Shown: one piece after another, positions 15,985-24,642 of the stretch
Position numbering within the stretch: position 1 is the first letter of the stretch
Layout of the letters: each line of letters begins with the position of its first letter
DNA from: Rugamonas rubra
Lineage (GTDB): Bacteria; Pseudomonadota; Gammaproteobacteria; Burkholderiales; Burkholderiaceae_D
NCBI RefSeq assembly: GCF_900114705.1
Contig: NZ_FOTW01000010.1
Coordinates: 1 to 64,000, forward strand
Reading direction: 5' to 3'
Length of the DNA: 64,000 nucleotides
Notes under the pieces: model-generated
What the model was told of the DNA's origin: nothing
Databases searched by the model: none
What the model saw: the letters and a program-made list of their open reading frames with translations, nothing else
Made by a program: the position numbers and the translations under genes

Positions 15985-16881
15985 TCACGACACCATTTTA
16001 ACGCAGGCGGCCAGGGTGGCCGCCACGGTTGGATAGCGCAGGCGCACGCCCAACTCGTTTTTCAGCCGCCCGTTGCGCAGGCGCCGCGATTCCGACATGA
16101 ACGACAGCAGCGCCGGCGTGACCACCTGGCGCAACTGCTCGCGCGGCAGGCGCGGCGGCCGGGCCAGGCCGTGGGCGTCGGCCACGGCGTCGAAGTAGGC
16201 ACCCATCTTCAACTCGCTGTCGTCGGACGCGTGGTAGACCCGGTTCGGCGCGCCGCGCCACAGCGCGCGGGCGACGATGGCGGCCAGGTCGTCGGCGTGG
16301 ATGTGGTTGGTGTAGACGTCGTCGGCCTCGCGCAGCGCCGGGGTGCCGGCCTGCAGGCGCTTGAGCGGCAGCCGCTCGGCGCCGTAGATGCCGGGCACGC
16401 GCAGGATGGCCAGGCGGCCCCGGGCGCGCACGGCCCAGGCGCGCAGCACCTGCTCGGCGTCGACCCGGCGGCGGGCGCGCGCGTTGTGCGGCGCCGGCGT
16501 GCGCGTCTCGTCGATCCAGGCGCCGCCGCAGTCGCCGTAGACGCCGCTGGTGCTGACATAAACCAGCCGCGCCCGCTCAGGTAAAATGGCGCTCAGATGG
16601 CGTGTGCGCCGGTCCAGCGCGCCGTCCGCTTGCGGCGGCGCCAGATGGACAATATAGTCCGCCAGGCCGGCCAGCCGGCGCAGCGTGGCCGGCCGGTCCA
16701 GGTCGGCCAGCAGCGGCACGGCGCCCAGCGCGCGCAGCTCGTCGCGCCGCTCGGGCCGGCTGGTGACGGCGAACACGCGGAAGCGCCCGCGCAGCAGCGG
16801 CAGCAGGCGCATGCCGACGTCGCCGCAACCGAGGATGAGCAGGCGCGGCAGGTTTATTTTTCGAGTCAGAGTTTTTTTCAT
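15985..16881 (-). CDS. SDR-family NAD(P)-dependent epimerase/dehydratase (YeeZ-like)
   Basis: A 298-residue extended short-chain dehydrogenase. The dinucleotide-binding motif is GCGDVGMR (18-25) after LLIL, and the VYVSTSGVYGD segment near residue 105 gives the active-site Ser and Tyr, though the usual downstream lysine is not obvious (YxxxK is weak), as in other YeeZ-like proteins. The substrate is unknown, likely a nucleotide-sugar or a small cytosolic metabolite. The start MKKTLTRK was chosen at the Lys-rich beginning of the first strand. It is divergent from the reductase gene at 16894 with only 12 bases between starts, so the promoters overlap the coding ends. Confidence 0.8.
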   Translation of the reverse strand: MKKTLTRKINLPRLLILGCGDVGMRLLPLLRGRFRVFAVTSRPERRDELRALGAVPLLADLDRPATLRRLAGLADYIVHLAPPQADGALDRRTRHLSAILPERARLVYVSTSGVYGDCGGAWIDETRTPAPHNARARRRVDAEQVLRAWAVRARGRLAILRVPGIYGAERLPLKRLQAGTPALREADDVYTNHIHADDLAAIVARALWRGAPNRVYHASDDSELKMGAYFDAVADAHGLARPPRLPREQLRQVVTPALLSFMSESRRLRNGRLKNELGVRLRYPTVAATLAACVKMVS

Positions 16882-16893
16882 ATCAAGGATTGT

Positions 16894-17922
16894 ATGACGT
16901 TCCACATTACTGTTCAGCCCAGCGGCCATCAATTCAGCTGCGAGGAAGACGAAACCGTGCTGGCCGCCGCCATGCGCGCCGGCGTCGGCCTGCCCTACGG
17001 CTGCAAGAACGGCGCCTGCAGCTCCTGCAAGGGCAAGGTCGTGTCCGGCTCGGTCAGCCACAAGGCGCACCAGCAGCGCGCCCTGACGCCGGAGGAGGAG
17101 GCCCAGGGCTTCTCGCTGTTCTGCTGCGCCAGCGCGCACAGCGACCTGGTGATCGAGGCGCGCGAGGTGGCCGGCAGCGAGGACTATCCGCTCAAGAAGA
17201 TGCCGTCGCGCGTGGCCAGCATCGAGAAGGTGGCGCCCGACGTCGTCGTGCTGACCTTGCAACTGCCGGCCAACGAGCGGCTGCGCTACCGCGCCGGCCA
17301 GTATATCGAATTCATGCTGCGCGACGGCAAGCGGCGCAGCTACAGCATGGCCAGCGCGCCCGACGGCGACGCCCCGATCACCCTGCACATCCGCCACATG
17401 GCCGGCGGCCTGTTCACCGAGCAGGTGTTCGGCACGATGAAGGAGCGCGACATCCTGCGCTTCGAGGGCCCGCTCGGCACCTTCTTCGTGCGCGAGGACT
17501 CGGCCAAGCCGATGCTGCTGCTGGCCTCCGGCACCGGCTTCGCGCCAATCAAGGCCATCGTCGAGCACCTGATCCACGCCAAGTCGGATCGCGCCATGAC
17601 CCTGTACTGGGGCGGCCGCCGCCCGCAGGACCTGTACATGGACGCGCTGTGCCGCCAGTGGGCCGAACAACTGCCCAACTTCCGCTACGTGCCGGTGGTG
17701 TCGAACGCGCTGGCGGAGGACCAGTGGCAGGGCCGCGCCGGCTTCGTCCACCAGGCCGTGATGGCCGACCTGCCCGACCTGTCCGGCCACCAGGTGTACG
17801 CCTGCGGCGCGCCGGTCATGGTCGACTCGGCCAAGCGCGACTTCGTCGCCCAGTGCCAGCTGCCGGCCGACGAGTTCTACGCCGACGCCTTCACCACCGA
17901 AGCCGACCTGAACCGGCCGTAA
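16894..17922 (+). CDS. 2Fe-2S ferredoxin/FAD/NAD oxidoreductase (AscD-like)
   Basis: A 342-residue electron-transfer flavoprotein. The N-terminal plant-type ferredoxin domain has the cluster ligands C37-x4-C42-x2-C45 and C77 or C78. The middle FAD domain holds RRSYSMAS, and the NAD domain carries ASGTGFAPIK and the C-terminal YACGAP. Architecture matches CDP-6-deoxy-L-threo-D-glycero-4-hexulose-3-dehydrase reductase and the reductase parts of ring-hydroxylating or alkene monooxygenases. It passes electrons from NAD(P)H through FAD to the iron-sulfur cluster. No oxygenase partner or sugar-biosynthesis gene is adjacent, so its electron acceptor is open. The next gene follows 26 bases later. Confidence 0.9.
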   Translation: MTFHITVQPSGHQFSCEEDETVLAAAMRAGVGLPYGCKNGACSSCKGKVVSGSVSHKAHQQRALTPEEEAQGFSLFCCASAHSDLVIEAREVAGSEDYPLKKMPSRVASIEKVAPDVVVLTLQLPANERLRYRAGQYIEFMLRDGKRRSYSMASAPDGDAPITLHIRHMAGGLFTEQVFGTMKERDILRFEGPLGTFFVREDSAKPMLLLASGTGFAPIKAIVEHLIHAKSDRAMTLYWGGRRPQDLYMDALCRQWAEQLPNFRYVPVVSNALAEDQWQGRAGFVHQAVMADLPDLSGHQVYACGAPVMVDSAKRDFVAQCQLPADEFYADAFTTEADLNRP

Positions 17923-17948
17923 GGCCGGCTCACTTTCAGCATCCGTCC

Positions 17949-18614
17949 ATGTCCGTCCCGCTCCCCTTCCGCAGCTTCGTGCGCAGCCGTCCCCACCTGA
18001 CCCTGGCCATCGTGCTGGGCGCGCTGGTCGGCCCCTTCCTGCCGGCCGCCTGGCCCTTCCTGACACGCCTGCTGGCGGCCTGGGACGTGACCGTCTGGGC
18101 CTATCTGCTGACCATGGGCTGGATGATGGTGCGGGCCGACCACGGCCAGGTCAAGCGCGCCGCCGCGATCCAGGACGAGCGCTCGCCGGTGATCCTGGCG
18201 ACGCTGAGCGCGGCGGCGATGATGAGCTTGTTGGTCATCTTCTCGCAGTTGTCGGCGCTGAAGGACTTGCCGGCCGGCGACAAGGCTTGGCACTACGCCT
18301 TCGTCATCGTCACCCTGCTCGGCTCCTGGTTCCTGGTCGGCACCCTGTTCTGTGTCCACTACGCCCACCTGTACTACCGCCAGGACGGCGGCCACAGGCC
18401 GCTCGCCTTTCCCGACCAGCAGCTGGAGCCGAACTACTGGGACTTCCTCTACTTTTCCTTCACCATCGCGGTGGCGGTGCAGACCGCCGACGTGTCGCTG
18501 CACACGCGCACCATGCGCAAGGTGGTGCTGGGCCAGGCGGTGCTGAGCTTCTTCTTCAACCTGGTCATATTGGGGCTCTCCATCAATCTTGCAGCAGGTC
18601 TGATCAATTCCTGA
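17949..18614 (+). CDS. DUF1345 family inner-membrane protein
   Basis: A 221-residue integral membrane protein with about five hydrophobic segments (residues 18-45, 50-65, 90-110, 125-145 and 195-218). The segment NYWDFLYFSFTIAVAVQTADV is the conserved late region of DUF1345, resembling a pore-like or ion-channel loop (F-L-Y-F-S-F-T). Function is not established for the family. It follows the reductase gene closely, so co-transcription is likely, but no functional link is evident. Confidence 0.85.
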   Translation: MSVPLPFRSFVRSRPHLTLAIVLGALVGPFLPAAWPFLTRLLAAWDVTVWAYLLTMGWMMVRADHGQVKRAAAIQDERSPVILATLSAAAMMSLLVIFSQLSALKDLPAGDKAWHYAFVIVTLLGSWFLVGTLFCVHYAHLYYRQDGGHRPLAFPDQQLEPNYWDFLYFSFTIAVAVQTADVSLHTRTMRKVVLGQAVLSFFFNLVILGLSINLAAGLINS

Positions 18615-18671
18615 GTAACTAGCTCGACTAAGCATTCTGGAGTACCGGCGGTGGCCGAAAAAAGGAGTAAT

Positions 18672-18767
18672 ATGAAGTCATGTGCACAGCGTTTCAGCCA
18701 GATGCACACTGGCCGCGCCATGGCGTCGCACTGCGCGCCACGCGGCCCTCGAAGCACATTGCTTTGA
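18672..18767 (+). CDS. Candidate 31-residue leader peptide upstream of the HPF-like gene
   Basis: An ATG at 18672 sits seven bases after AAAGGAGT, one of the best ribosome-binding sites in the window. The frame reads MKSCAQRFSQMHTGRAMASH and stops with TGA at 18765-18767, 46 bases before the HPF-like start. The peptide has no recognisable family and is basic with two Cys. It may be a leader peptide or upstream ORF acting on the next gene, or chance. Confidence 0.35.
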   Translation: MKSCAQRFSQMHTGRAMASHCAPRGPRSTLL

Positions 18768-18813
18768 CCTGGGTTGGACGGGTTTATCTTTTTGTATAAC
18801 CGGGAGTAAGCAT

Positions 18814-19176
18814 ATGCAGATCAAAGTCAACACCGATACCACCATCGAACATCATGCCAGCCTGGATGAACATGTGCAGACCGTCGTCGCCGCCGCCCTC
18901 AATCGCTTCGGCGAGCAGATCAGCCGGGTCGAAGTCCACCTGAGCGACAAGAACAGCCAGAAATCGGCCGACGGCGACAACCGCTGCCTGATGGAAGCCC
19001 GCGTCGCCGGCTACCAGCCGATCGCCGTCAGCGACCACGCCGCCACCCTGCACCAAGCCATCGCCGGCGCCGCCGACAAACTGAAACGCGCCGTCGACAG
19101 CGCCCTCGGCCGCCTGAACGACAAACGCCACAGCCCGGCGCCGGTCGCCGCCGAGGCCGAAGTGGAAGAAGAGTAA
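18814..19176 (+). CDS. HPF/RaiA-like ribosome-associated protein
   Basis: A 120-residue protein with the fold pattern of the short hibernation-promoting/RaiA family: beta-alpha-beta-beta-beta-alpha, with the conserved strand ISRVEVHLSD near residue 40, a basic C-terminal helix (AADKLKRAVDSALGRL) that would lie in the ribosomal A/P-site channel, and a short acidic tail (AEVEEE). Such proteins bind 30S subunits and silence or stabilise ribosomes in stationary phase or stress. It is not next to rpoN, where the standard hpf gene usually lies, so this is probably a second paralogue. A strong upstream ribosome-binding site and possible leader peptide suggest post-transcriptional control. Confidence 0.8.
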   Translation: MQIKVNTDTTIEHHASLDEHVQTVVAAALNRFGEQISRVEVHLSDKNSQKSADGDNRCLMEARVAGYQPIAVSDHAATLHQAIAGAADKLKRAVDSALGRLNDKRHSPAPVAAEAEVEEE

Positions 19177-19253
19177 GTCCCCCGGCCGGCATGCCGCCGG
19201 CCCACCACACGGAGCACACAGCCGCCCCTCCCCGCCCACGCGGGGCCGGCGGC

Positions 19254-20042
19254 TTAGTTTTGCGCCAGCTGGCGCAAATAGCGCAGGCCCCGCAGGGCGC
19301 GCGTGCCATACCACGACAGCATTTCCCCATCGACCAGCAGGACCGGCTTGCCGATCTGCTTTTCCAGCGCGTCGGCGTGCGCCTCGGTGAAGCGGTAGGG
19401 CTCGCTCGACAGCAGCACGCCGTCGATCTGTTCGAGCAGCGCGGGCGACCAGTCGAAGCGCGGATAGCGCCCGCCGCCCAGCGCCGGCACGCTCCAGCCG
19501 AGCTGCGCCAACATGTTGGCGATATAGGTGTCGGCCGACACGCTCATCCACGGGTCCTGCCAGATGCAGTACAACATGGTCTGCGCCGGCCCGCGCGGCG
19601 CCGCTTGCAGCGCGGCGTACTCGGCGGCGAAGTCGGCGCACCAGGCCTCGGCCCGGTCCTCGGCGCAAAAGATGCCGCCCAGCAGGCGCACCAGCGCCAG
19701 GTTGTCGAACGGCGTGTTGGGATGGGTCACGACGATGTGCGGAATGAACTCGGCCAGCGCCGCGACGGTGGGCTTTTCGTTCTCGTCGATGTTGACCACC
19801 AGGTGGGTCGGCGCCAGCCGGCGGATCTTCTCCAGGTTGACGTCCTTGGTGCCGCCCACCTTGGGAACGGCGGCCACCAGCGCGGCCGGATGGATGCAAA
19901 AACCGGTGCGCCCGACCAGCTGGCCGGCCAGGCCAAGGTCGCACAACAACTCGGTGATGGACGGCACCAGCGAGACGATGCGCGCCTGGGGCGCGGCCGC
20001 GTGCGCGGTGCCGATTGCGTCGATGAAGCTCATGCTGCTCAT
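19254..20042 (-). CDS. Helical-backbone metal receptor (BtuF/FecB-like) without a signal peptide
   Basis: A 262-residue class III periplasmic-binding-protein fold. The opening RIVSLVPSITELLCDLGLAG is the signature of BtuF/FhuD-type metal or cobalamin receptors, and the GRTGFCIHP loop and long inter-lobe helix follow. Starting at MSSMSFID (ribosome-binding site AGGAAA six bases away) leaves no signal peptide, and the preceding in-frame residues do not form one. No permease or ATPase is nearby. It is therefore either a cytoplasmic relative of unknown use or exported by another route. Tetrapyrrole or metal-chelate binding is inferred from family only. Confidence 0.75.
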   Translation of the reverse strand: MSSMSFIDAIGTAHAAAPQARIVSLVPSITELLCDLGLAGQLVGRTGFCIHPAALVAAVPKVGGTKDVNLEKIRRLAPTHLVVNIDENEKPTVAALAEFIPHIVVTHPNTPFDNLALVRLLGGIFCAEDRAEAWCADFAAEYAALQAAPRGPAQTMLYCIWQDPWMSVSADTYIANMLAQLGWSVPALGGGRYPRFDWSPALLEQIDGVLLSSEPYRFTEAHADALEKQIGKPVLLVDGEMLSWYGTRALRGLRYLRQLAQN

Positions 20043-20213
20043 GATATTTTCCTGCGGATGGCTGACGACGCCATTGGAACACAGGCGGCGGCGGCCGCGC
20101 ACAAAATATTACAAAGGTAAAGTCCGGCGGGCCGCCGGCGGCGCGGGGATTGCGCTATGATCGACCTTCAGCTTGCCAGTAGGAACCTTGTTCTACGTTT
20201 TTGAAAGATTACC

Positions 20214-21206
20214 TTGAAACAAATCTGCACCTTCGGCACCTCCAACTACCGCATCAGCGACCTGCAATTACTGCGCGACTCGGACGACGAGGCGGCCATC
20301 GCCAAGCTGCTGGCCGATTGCCCCGTGGTCCAGGTGGCCAGCGGCGAGGTGGTGGCCGACGCCAGCCGCGCCCGCCTCTACATCGTGCTGCGCGGCGCGC
20401 TGGCGGTGGCCGCCGACACCCGCACCGGCATGGCCGACGGCACCGTCAGCAAGGTCCTGCCGGGCGAGAGCGTGGGCGAGCAGTCGGTGCTCGACGAGGA
20501 GACCAACCTGTCGTCGATCAGCGCGCTGGAGGACAGCGAGCTGCTGGTGATCGAGGCCGAACTGGTGTGGAAATTGATCGACGAGTCGAACGCGCTGGCG
20601 CGCAACCTGCTGCGCCTGCTGTCCTTCCGCATCCGCGCCGCCAACGCGCAACTGCGCCGGCGCCAGAAGCTGGGCGAGTTCTACCGCCAGTTGTCGATGA
20701 TCGACGGTTTGACCGGCCTGTACAACCGCGCCTGGCTGAACGACCTGCTGCCGACCATGATCGCCACCGCGCACGGCGCCGGCACGCCGCTGGCGCTGAT
20801 CATGATCGACCTCGACCACTTCAAGAAATTCAACGACCAGCACGGCCACCTGGCCGGCGACGAGGCACTGCGCGCCGCCGCCCACGTGCTCAGCGGCGCG
20901 CTGCGGCCGACCGATTTCGCGGTGCGCTACGGCGGCGAGGAAATGATGGTGCTGCTGCCGGACACCAACAGCAAGGTCGCCCTGCTGGTCGCCGAGCGGC
21001 TCTGCGAGCGCATGCAGAACGCCGTGGTGTTCAGCGACATGCGCGTGGCGCTGCCGCACATCACCGCCTCGCTGGGCGTGGCCAACCTGCGGCCGGGGCA
21101 GGACGACGAGGCGCTGATCGCCGTGGCCGACGCCGCCCTCTACCGCGCCAAGGACCAGGGCCGCAACCGCGTGGTCACCGAGTTGGCCCTGCCGGCGGGC
21201 GAGTGA
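20214..21206 (+). CDS. Diguanylate cyclase with N-terminal cyclic-nucleotide-binding-like domain
   Basis: A 330-residue cytosolic protein that makes c-di-GMP from GTP. Residues 1-140 form a cNMP-binding (CRP-like) beta-barrel with LPGESVGEQSVL as the phosphate-binding cassette. A coiled-coil linker (RAANAQLRRRQKLGEF) leads to a GGDEF domain: active site GGEE at 240-243 and an inhibitory I-site RPTD at 231-234, five residues before it, so feedback inhibition is expected. The start is TTG at 20214; no better ATG is in frame. It is divergent from the metal receptor. Whether the barrel binds cAMP, cGMP or c-di-GMP cannot be told. Confidence 0.9.
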   Translation: MKQICTFGTSNYRISDLQLLRDSDDEAAIAKLLADCPVVQVASGEVVADASRARLYIVLRGALAVAADTRTGMADGTVSKVLPGESVGEQSVLDEETNLSSISALEDSELLVIEAELVWKLIDESNALARNLLRLLSFRIRAANAQLRRRQKLGEFYRQLSMIDGLTGLYNRAWLNDLLPTMIATAHGAGTPLALIMIDLDHFKKFNDQHGHLAGDEALRAAAHVLSGALRPTDFAVRYGGEEMMVLLPDTNSKVALLVAERLCERMQNAVVFSDMRVALPHITASLGVANLRPGQDDEALIAVADAALYRAKDQGRNRVVTELALPAGE

Positions 21207-21237
21207 GCGCGCGCCGCCAGGCTGAAGGAAGCGACAG

Positions 21238-21918
21238 CTAGGCGGCCTTGCCGAAGGCGACCCGGGCCGTGGTTTTACTGCCGGCGCTGGCCACCACGCC
21301 GACCGTGGTGTTGGCGTCGCCGGCCGTGTCGGCCGCCGCGGCGTCCGCTGCCGGCTTGGATTTGTGCGCCGCCAGGAAATCGTCATAGCCCTTGTCGACC
21401 AGCTGCTGGGTCTTGTCGATGTTGCTGGCGATGTCGCCGCCCAGCACGTTCAGGCCGCGCAGGATGCCGCGCGCCTCCGAGAAGCCGGTGGTGGCGCCGC
21501 CGCGTATCGTGTCGAGGAACTTCTGCAACACCGCGTCCGGGTCCTCGCCCGGATGCTGCTGGCGGAAGGCGTCGTAAAAAGCCGTCGACAAGGCTACAAT
21601 GCGGCCCGCCGTGCCCTCCGGCGTGTTGTCCTGCGACATGGCGTTCTGGATCGCATTGTCGCCGAACTGGTCCTTGAGGGCCTCGTTGATGCCGGTCAGC
21701 GCCGATTTGAGCAGCAGCGCCAGCGGTTCGTTGCCGGCGCCGATGGACACCGTCAGCGAGGCCTGCACGATGGAGGCGTTGAGTTGCCCCTTGGCCTTTT
21801 GCACGGCGCTCATGCCGCTGTCGTCCTTGACCTTGACGTTGTCGTCCTTGACCTTGACGTTGTCGTTGGCCGGGGCGGCGGCGGCGGCGGTGGCGCCGAC
21901 GGAAACGGGATTTGACAC
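21238..21918 (-). CDS. DUF5610 domain protein
   Basis: A 226-residue protein starting with GTG at 21918, supported by AAGGAGAGCTATC just upstream; an upstream methionine in frame lacks a ribosome-binding site and would add a basic non-conserved stretch. The N-terminus carries a perfect seven-residue tandem repeat, NVKVKDDNVKVKDD. Residues 35-175 are helical with no signal peptide (LTVSIGAGNEPLALLLKSALTGIN, then FYDAFRQQHPGEDPD), matching the DUF5610 family, which is widespread in Gammaproteobacteria and Betaproteobacteria and has no known function. The C-terminal 45 residues are Ala-rich linker. Convergent with the diguanylate cyclase, divergent from sbcB. Confidence 0.7.
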   Translation of the reverse strand: MSNPVSVGATAAAAAPANDNVKVKDDNVKVKDDSGMSAVQKAKGQLNASIVQASLTVSIGAGNEPLALLLKSALTGINEALKDQFGDNAIQNAMSQDNTPEGTAGRIVALSTAFYDAFRQQHPGEDPDAVLQKFLDTIRGGATTGFSEARGILRGLNVLGGDIASNIDKTQQLVDKGYDDFLAAHKSKPAADAAAADTAGDANTTVGVVASAGSKTTARVAFGKAA

Positions 21919-22048
21919 GATAGCTCTCCTTGGTCCAGCATTCTGTGCAACCATACGGGCGGCGCGCGCCCCCGGCCGGAACAGAATTGCAATAATTATA
22001 ATTAACGGCAGAAAATCAGAAAACTGTAGCCCTTTTTTTAGCGAACTC

Positions 22049-23497
22049 ATGAGCACCCACACCTTCCTCTGGCACGACTACGAAACCTTCGGCGCCCAGG
22101 CGCGCCGCGACCGGCCGGCCCAGTTCGCCGCCATCCGCACCGACGCCGAGCTCAACGAGATCGGCGAACCGATCATGCTGTATTGCCAACCGGCAAACGA
22201 TTTCCTGCCCGACCCGCAGTCCTGCCTGATCACCGGCATCACGCCGCAGCAGTGCCTGCAGCTCGGCGTGCCCGAGCACCAGTTCGCCGCCACCATCGAG
22301 CAGGCCTTCTCCCAGGCCGGCACCATCGGCGTCGGCTACAACACCATCCGCTTCGACGACGAGATCACCCGCTTCATGTTCTGGCGCAACCTGATCGACC
22401 CGTATGCGCGCGAATGGCAGCACCAGTGCGGCCGCTGGGACCTGCTCGACGTGGTGCGCATGACCTACGCGCTGCGCCCCGAGGGCATCGAGTGGCCGCT
22501 GCGCGAGGACGGCAAGCCCAGCTTCCGCCTCGAGCACCTGGCCGCCGCCAACGGCCTGCTGCACGAGGCGGCGCACGACGCGCTGTCGGACGTGCGCGCC
22601 ACCATCGCGCTGGCCCGCCTGATCAAGCGGAAGCAGCCCAAACTGTTCGACTTCTGCTTCGCGCTGCACAAGAAGGACCGCGTCGCCGACGAGATCGGCA
22701 TGCAATTGGCGCCGGCGCTGCGCGCACCCTTCCTGCACGTGTCCGGCATGTTCCCGACCGAGCGCGGCTGCCTCGGCCTGGTCTGGCCGCTGGCGCAGCA
22801 CCCGTCGAACAAGAACGAGATCATCGTCTGGGACTGCAGCCACGACCCGCGCGAGCTGTTCGGGCTGGACGCCGACACCATCCGCACGCGCATGTTCACG
22901 CGCGCCGACGCGATGCCCGAGGGCATGACGCGGCTGCCGGTGAAGAGCATCCACCTGAACAAGTCGCCGATGCTGGTGGCCAATTTGAAGACGCTGACGC
23001 CGGCCATGGCGGCGCGCTGGGGCATCGACCTCGAGCAGGGCCGCGCCAACGCCGCGCTGGCCGCCGCCGGGCCGGACATGGGCGCCGTCTGGGCCAAGGT
23101 GTTCCAGCGGCCCGGCGCGGCCGAGTCGCTCGACGTCGACGAGGACTTGTACGGCGGCTTCGTCGGCAACAACGACCGCCGCCTGCTCGACTCGCTGCGC
23201 AAGGAGAGCCCGGCCAAGCTGGCCGCCCTGCGGCCGTCCTTCGACGACCAGCGCCTGCAGGAACTGCTGTTCCGCTACCGCGCGCGCAACTTCCCGCAGA
23301 CCTTGACGGAAGCCGAGCAGCAGCGCTGGGAGGAGCACCGCGCCGCCCGCCTGTTCGACGGCGAGGCCGGCGCCCGCACGGTCGACCAGTTGTTCGGCGA
23401 GATCGACCATCTGCAAGAGACCGCCGACGAACGCGGCGAGGAGATCCTCGGCGCGCTGTACGACTACGCCGAGATGGTGGCGCCGGCGCGCTACTAG
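22049..23497 (+). CDS. sbcB: Exodeoxyribonuclease I
   Basis: A 482-residue 3'-5' single-strand DNA exonuclease of the DEDD superfamily used in recombination and mismatch repair. The first exonuclease motif is WHDYETFG (D10, E12), motif II is in VGYNTIRFDDE and motif III includes HDALSDVRATIALA. An SH3-like and a C-terminal helical domain follow, as in E. coli ExoI (475 residues). There is no lead signal. The start MSTHTF gives motif I at the usual distance from the N-terminus. Terminates in a region shared with the pyrF terminator. Confidence 0.95.
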   Translation: MSTHTFLWHDYETFGAQARRDRPAQFAAIRTDAELNEIGEPIMLYCQPANDFLPDPQSCLITGITPQQCLQLGVPEHQFAATIEQAFSQAGTIGVGYNTIRFDDEITRFMFWRNLIDPYAREWQHQCGRWDLLDVVRMTYALRPEGIEWPLREDGKPSFRLEHLAAANGLLHEAAHDALSDVRATIALARLIKRKQPKLFDFCFALHKKDRVADEIGMQLAPALRAPFLHVSGMFPTERGCLGLVWPLAQHPSNKNEIIVWDCSHDPRELFGLDADTIRTRMFTRADAMPEGMTRLPVKSIHLNKSPMLVANLKTLTPAMAARWGIDLEQGRANAALAAAGPDMGAVWAKVFQRPGAAESLDVDEDLYGGFVGNNDRRLLDSLRKESPAKLAALRPSFDDQRLQELLFRYRARNFPQTLTEAEQQRWEEHRAARLFDGEAGARTVDQLFGEIDHLQETADERGEEILGALYDYAEMVAPARY

Positions 23498-23523
23498 CCG
23501 GGGCGCCGCGCCAGAACGGCGGC

Positions 23524-23561
23524 ACAAAAAAATGGCCGGGGCGCATGTAGCGGCCCGGCCA
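23524..23561 (-). terminator. Terminator between sbcB and pyrF (mainly pyrF)
   Basis: Stem ATGGCCGGG / CCCGGCCAT (23532-23540 and 23553-23561) with a 12-base loop. On the minus strand it is followed by a T-run (A-run 23526-23532 on plus), giving pyrF a rho-independent terminator; on the plus strand ATTTTC follows, so it may also end sbcB. Confidence 0.75.
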
Positions 23562-23582
23562 TTTTCACATCAGCTCAGCGAC

Positions 23583-24404
23583 TCAGCCGCGGTGCAGATT
23601 GATCGCGTCGCGCGTTTCCAGCGCCACCCGGCGGGCGGCGGCGGCGAAGTCCTCGCCCGGCTGGCGCGTGGCGTACAGAATCGCGCGCGAGGAGTTGATC
23701 ATCATGCCGCTGCCGTCGGCGGTCTTGCCCGAGGCGACGGTGGCGGCGATGTCGCCGCCCTGGGCGCCGATGCCCGGCACCAGCAGCGGCATGTCGCCGA
23801 CGATGGCGCGCACCTGCGCCAGCTCCTCCGGATAGGTGGCGCCGACCACCAGCGCGCACTGGCCGTTGCTGTTCCACTTCTGCGCCACCAGGCGCGCCAC
23901 GTGCTGGTACAGCGGCTTGCCGTCGACCTGCAGGAATTGCAGGTCGGAGCCGCCGGCGTTCGAGGTGCGGCACAGGATGATCACGCCACGCTCGCTCCAC
24001 TCCATGTACGGCTCGATCGAGTCGGAGCCCATGTAGGGGTTGACGGTGACGGCGTCGGCGCCGTAGCGGTCGTAGGCCTCGCGGGCGTACTGGCGCGCGG
24101 TGGCGCCGATGTCGCCGCGCTTGGCGTCGAGGATCAGCGGAATGTGCGGGTAGTTGGCGCGCAGGTAGGAGCAGATGTTCTCCAGCTGGCGCTCGGCGCC
24201 CAGCGCCGCGAAGTAGGCGATCTGCGGCTTGAAGGAGCAGGCCAGGTCGGCGGTGGCGTCGATGATCTCGGTACAGAACTTGAAGATGCCGTCCGGATCG
24301 TTTTGGAACTGCGGCGGCAGCTTGGCCATGTCCGGGTCCAGTCCCACGCACAACAGGGAGTCGTTGGCCGTCCACGCGGCAGACAATTTATTAATGAAAT
24401 TCAC
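23583..24404 (-). CDS. pyrF: Orotidine-5'-phosphate decarboxylase (type 2)
   Basis: A 273-residue enzyme for the last step of UMP synthesis (OMP to UMP plus CO2). The catalytic K-D-D cluster appears as LDAKRGDIG (K95, D98), the hallmark of the longer type 2 OMPDC found in Betaproteobacteria and Mycobacterium, distinct from the about 230-residue type 1 of E. coli. Phosphate-binding residues lie in NPYMGSDS and [10 protein letters not shown]. It is monocistronic, divergent from lemA, with a 238-base gap between. Confidence 0.96.
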   Translation of the reverse strand: MNFINKLSAAWTANDSLLCVGLDPDMAKLPPQFQNDPDGIFKFCTEIIDATADLACSFKPQIAYFAALGAERQLENICSYLRANYPHIPLILDAKRGDIGATARQYAREAYDRYGADAVTVNPYMGSDSIEPYMEWSERGVIILCRTSNAGGSDLQFLQVDGKPLYQHVARLVAQKWNSNGQCALVVGATYPEELAQVRAIVGDMPLLVPGIGAQGGDIAATVASGKTADGSGMMINSSRAILYATRQPGEDFAAAARRVALETRDAINLHRG

Positions 24405-24642
24405 GACACACCCTTCTATTCAGTTGCAAACCCTCCATTGTACCGCGCCGGCCGGGCGGCGGCCCGAACGCCGCGCGCGCTCCCCGCGCGCGCCGGCAAG
24501 ATCGGCGAAACGGTATTGAAATCCGCGCCAACGGCCACGATTTTTCGCTTTGATGTCAAAATCGCCGCAAATTCAGCGCGACCGGGACGCCCGTTGCGGC
24601 GCGGCTGAGGTATATTCACCATATCCATTTGCGGGAGCAAGC

